Positions 6,659-6,974 of a stretch of DNA of 6,974 nucleotides are shown here, in pieces. Both the position numbers and the translations under genes were made by a program. Where the stretch lies: positions 1-6,974 of the forward strand of contig CALGIV010000190.1 in NCBI GenBank assembly GCA_937914785.1, read 5' to 3'. The notes beneath the pieces are model-generated. The model was given only the letters and a program-made list of their open reading frames with translations, was not told where the DNA came from and searched no databases. How positions within the stretch are numbered: position 1 is the first letter of the stretch; the number at the start of each line of letters is the position of its first letter. The DNA comes from an uncultured Eubacteriaceae bacterium. GTDB lineage: Bacteria; Bacillota; Clostridia; Eubacteriales; UBA1433.

Positions 6659-6954
6659 ACCAGTTCACTCCTTTTCTTAAAATACGTCCCAACATTTTTG
6701 TTTTCGAATAAGTCATATAAAATCTCCGGCCTGGCCGACGTGATGATAAACGTACCGATATCATTCTTCTGTGCGTATTCCGCCGCCTGTATCTTTGTCG
6801 CCATCCCGCCGGTGCCGATACTGCTGCCCGCATCACCGGCCAGCGCATGAACAGAAGCATTGATCAACCCTACCTCTTCAATCAATGTCGCACGTGGATC
6901 CAACCTCGGATTTGCCGTATACAGCCCCTCAATATCGGATAAAATGATCAATGC
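6655..6954 (-). CDS. proB: Glutamate 5-kinase, C-terminal part (cut by contig end)
   Basis: About 99 codons and the stop of the ATP-dependent kinase that makes gamma-glutamyl phosphate from glutamate, the first and usually proline-inhibited step of proline synthesis. The visible part starts at ALIILSDIEGLYTANPR, the amino-acid-kinase segment leading into the nucleotide site, and carries the ProB motif GTGGMATKIQAA. The protein stops at the end of the kinase domain (GTYFKKRSELV), with no C-terminal PUA domain, so this is the short form of about 260 residues known in many Firmicutes. The 5' two thirds are missing because the contig ends; a TTG at 6951 is an internal leucine codon, not a start. 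Coding sequence stops at 6954, where adapter sequence begins. It overlaps proA by 4 nt (ATGA). Confidence 0.95.
   Translation of the reverse strand, partial: ALIILSDIEGLYTANPRLDPRATLIEEVGLINASVHALAGDAGSSIGTGGMATKIQAAEYAQKNDIGTFIITSARPEILYDLFENKNVGTYFKKRSELV
6668..6674 (-). promoter_or_regulatory. Ribosome binding site of proA
   Basis: AAAGGAG lies 9 nt before ATG 6658, within the last codons of proB, and selects this start over the in-frame ATGs at codons 4 and 7. Confidence 0.7.
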
Positions 6955-6974
6955 AGATCGGAAGAGCGTCGTGT
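6955..6974 (+). other. Illumina sequencing adapter remnant (non-genomic)
   Basis: The last 20 bases of the window, beginning AGATCGGAAGAGCGTCG, are identical to the start of the reverse complement of the Illumina TruSeq universal (read 1) adapter. Translated in the proB frame they do not give the residues expected upstream of LIILSDIEGLY. This is an assembly or trimming artefact at a contig end, not part of the organism. Confidence 0.95.

Overview
The window is a compact stretch of ordinary bacterial chromosome with every gene on the minus strand, so transcription runs from high to low coordinates. Base composition is moderate by eye. The gene set (a cobalamin-dependent class II ribonucleotide reductase, strong AAAGGAG-type ribosome binding sites, a short ProB kinase and a soluble ALDH3-like dehydrogenase) suggests a member of the Firmicutes (Bacillota), probably an anaerobe or facultative anaerobe. 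I cannot name a genus. There is no mobile element, CRISPR array, rRNA or tRNA gene that I can support.

Layout from high to low coordinates: (1) The last 20 bases (6955-6974) are not genomic. They match the Illumina read-1 adapter read in reverse complement, so the contig ends in an untrimmed adapter. (2) 6954-5411 holds the 3' part of proB and a complete proA, overlapping by ATGA, for the first two steps of proline synthesis from glutamate. (3) 5410-5212 is the only substantial intergenic gap. It contains a hairpin terminator for proBA, then a sigma-A-type promoter for nrdJ with a near-consensus NrdR box over the -10 element and a weaker second box 33 bp downstream. (4) 5211-2293 is nrdJ, the adenosylcobalamin-dependent ribonucleotide reductase. 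(5) nrdJ is followed, with gaps of only 16, 17 and 2 nt, by a TraB/PrgY-family membrane protein, a short class IV PLP-dependent aminotransferase, and the N-terminal third of an ALDH3-type aldehyde dehydrogenase that runs off the window at position 1.

The proBA genes form one transcription unit ending at the terminator. nrdJ, the TraB gene, the aminotransferase and the aldehyde dehydrogenase look like a second one driven by the NrdR-type promoter, because no terminator or promoter is visible between them. The functional link between dNTP synthesis and the three downstream genes is not obvious and may be only co-transcription.

I did not find an undescribed system. The points most worth checking are the adapter at the contig end, the NrdR operator arrangement, and the N-terminally short aminotransferase.
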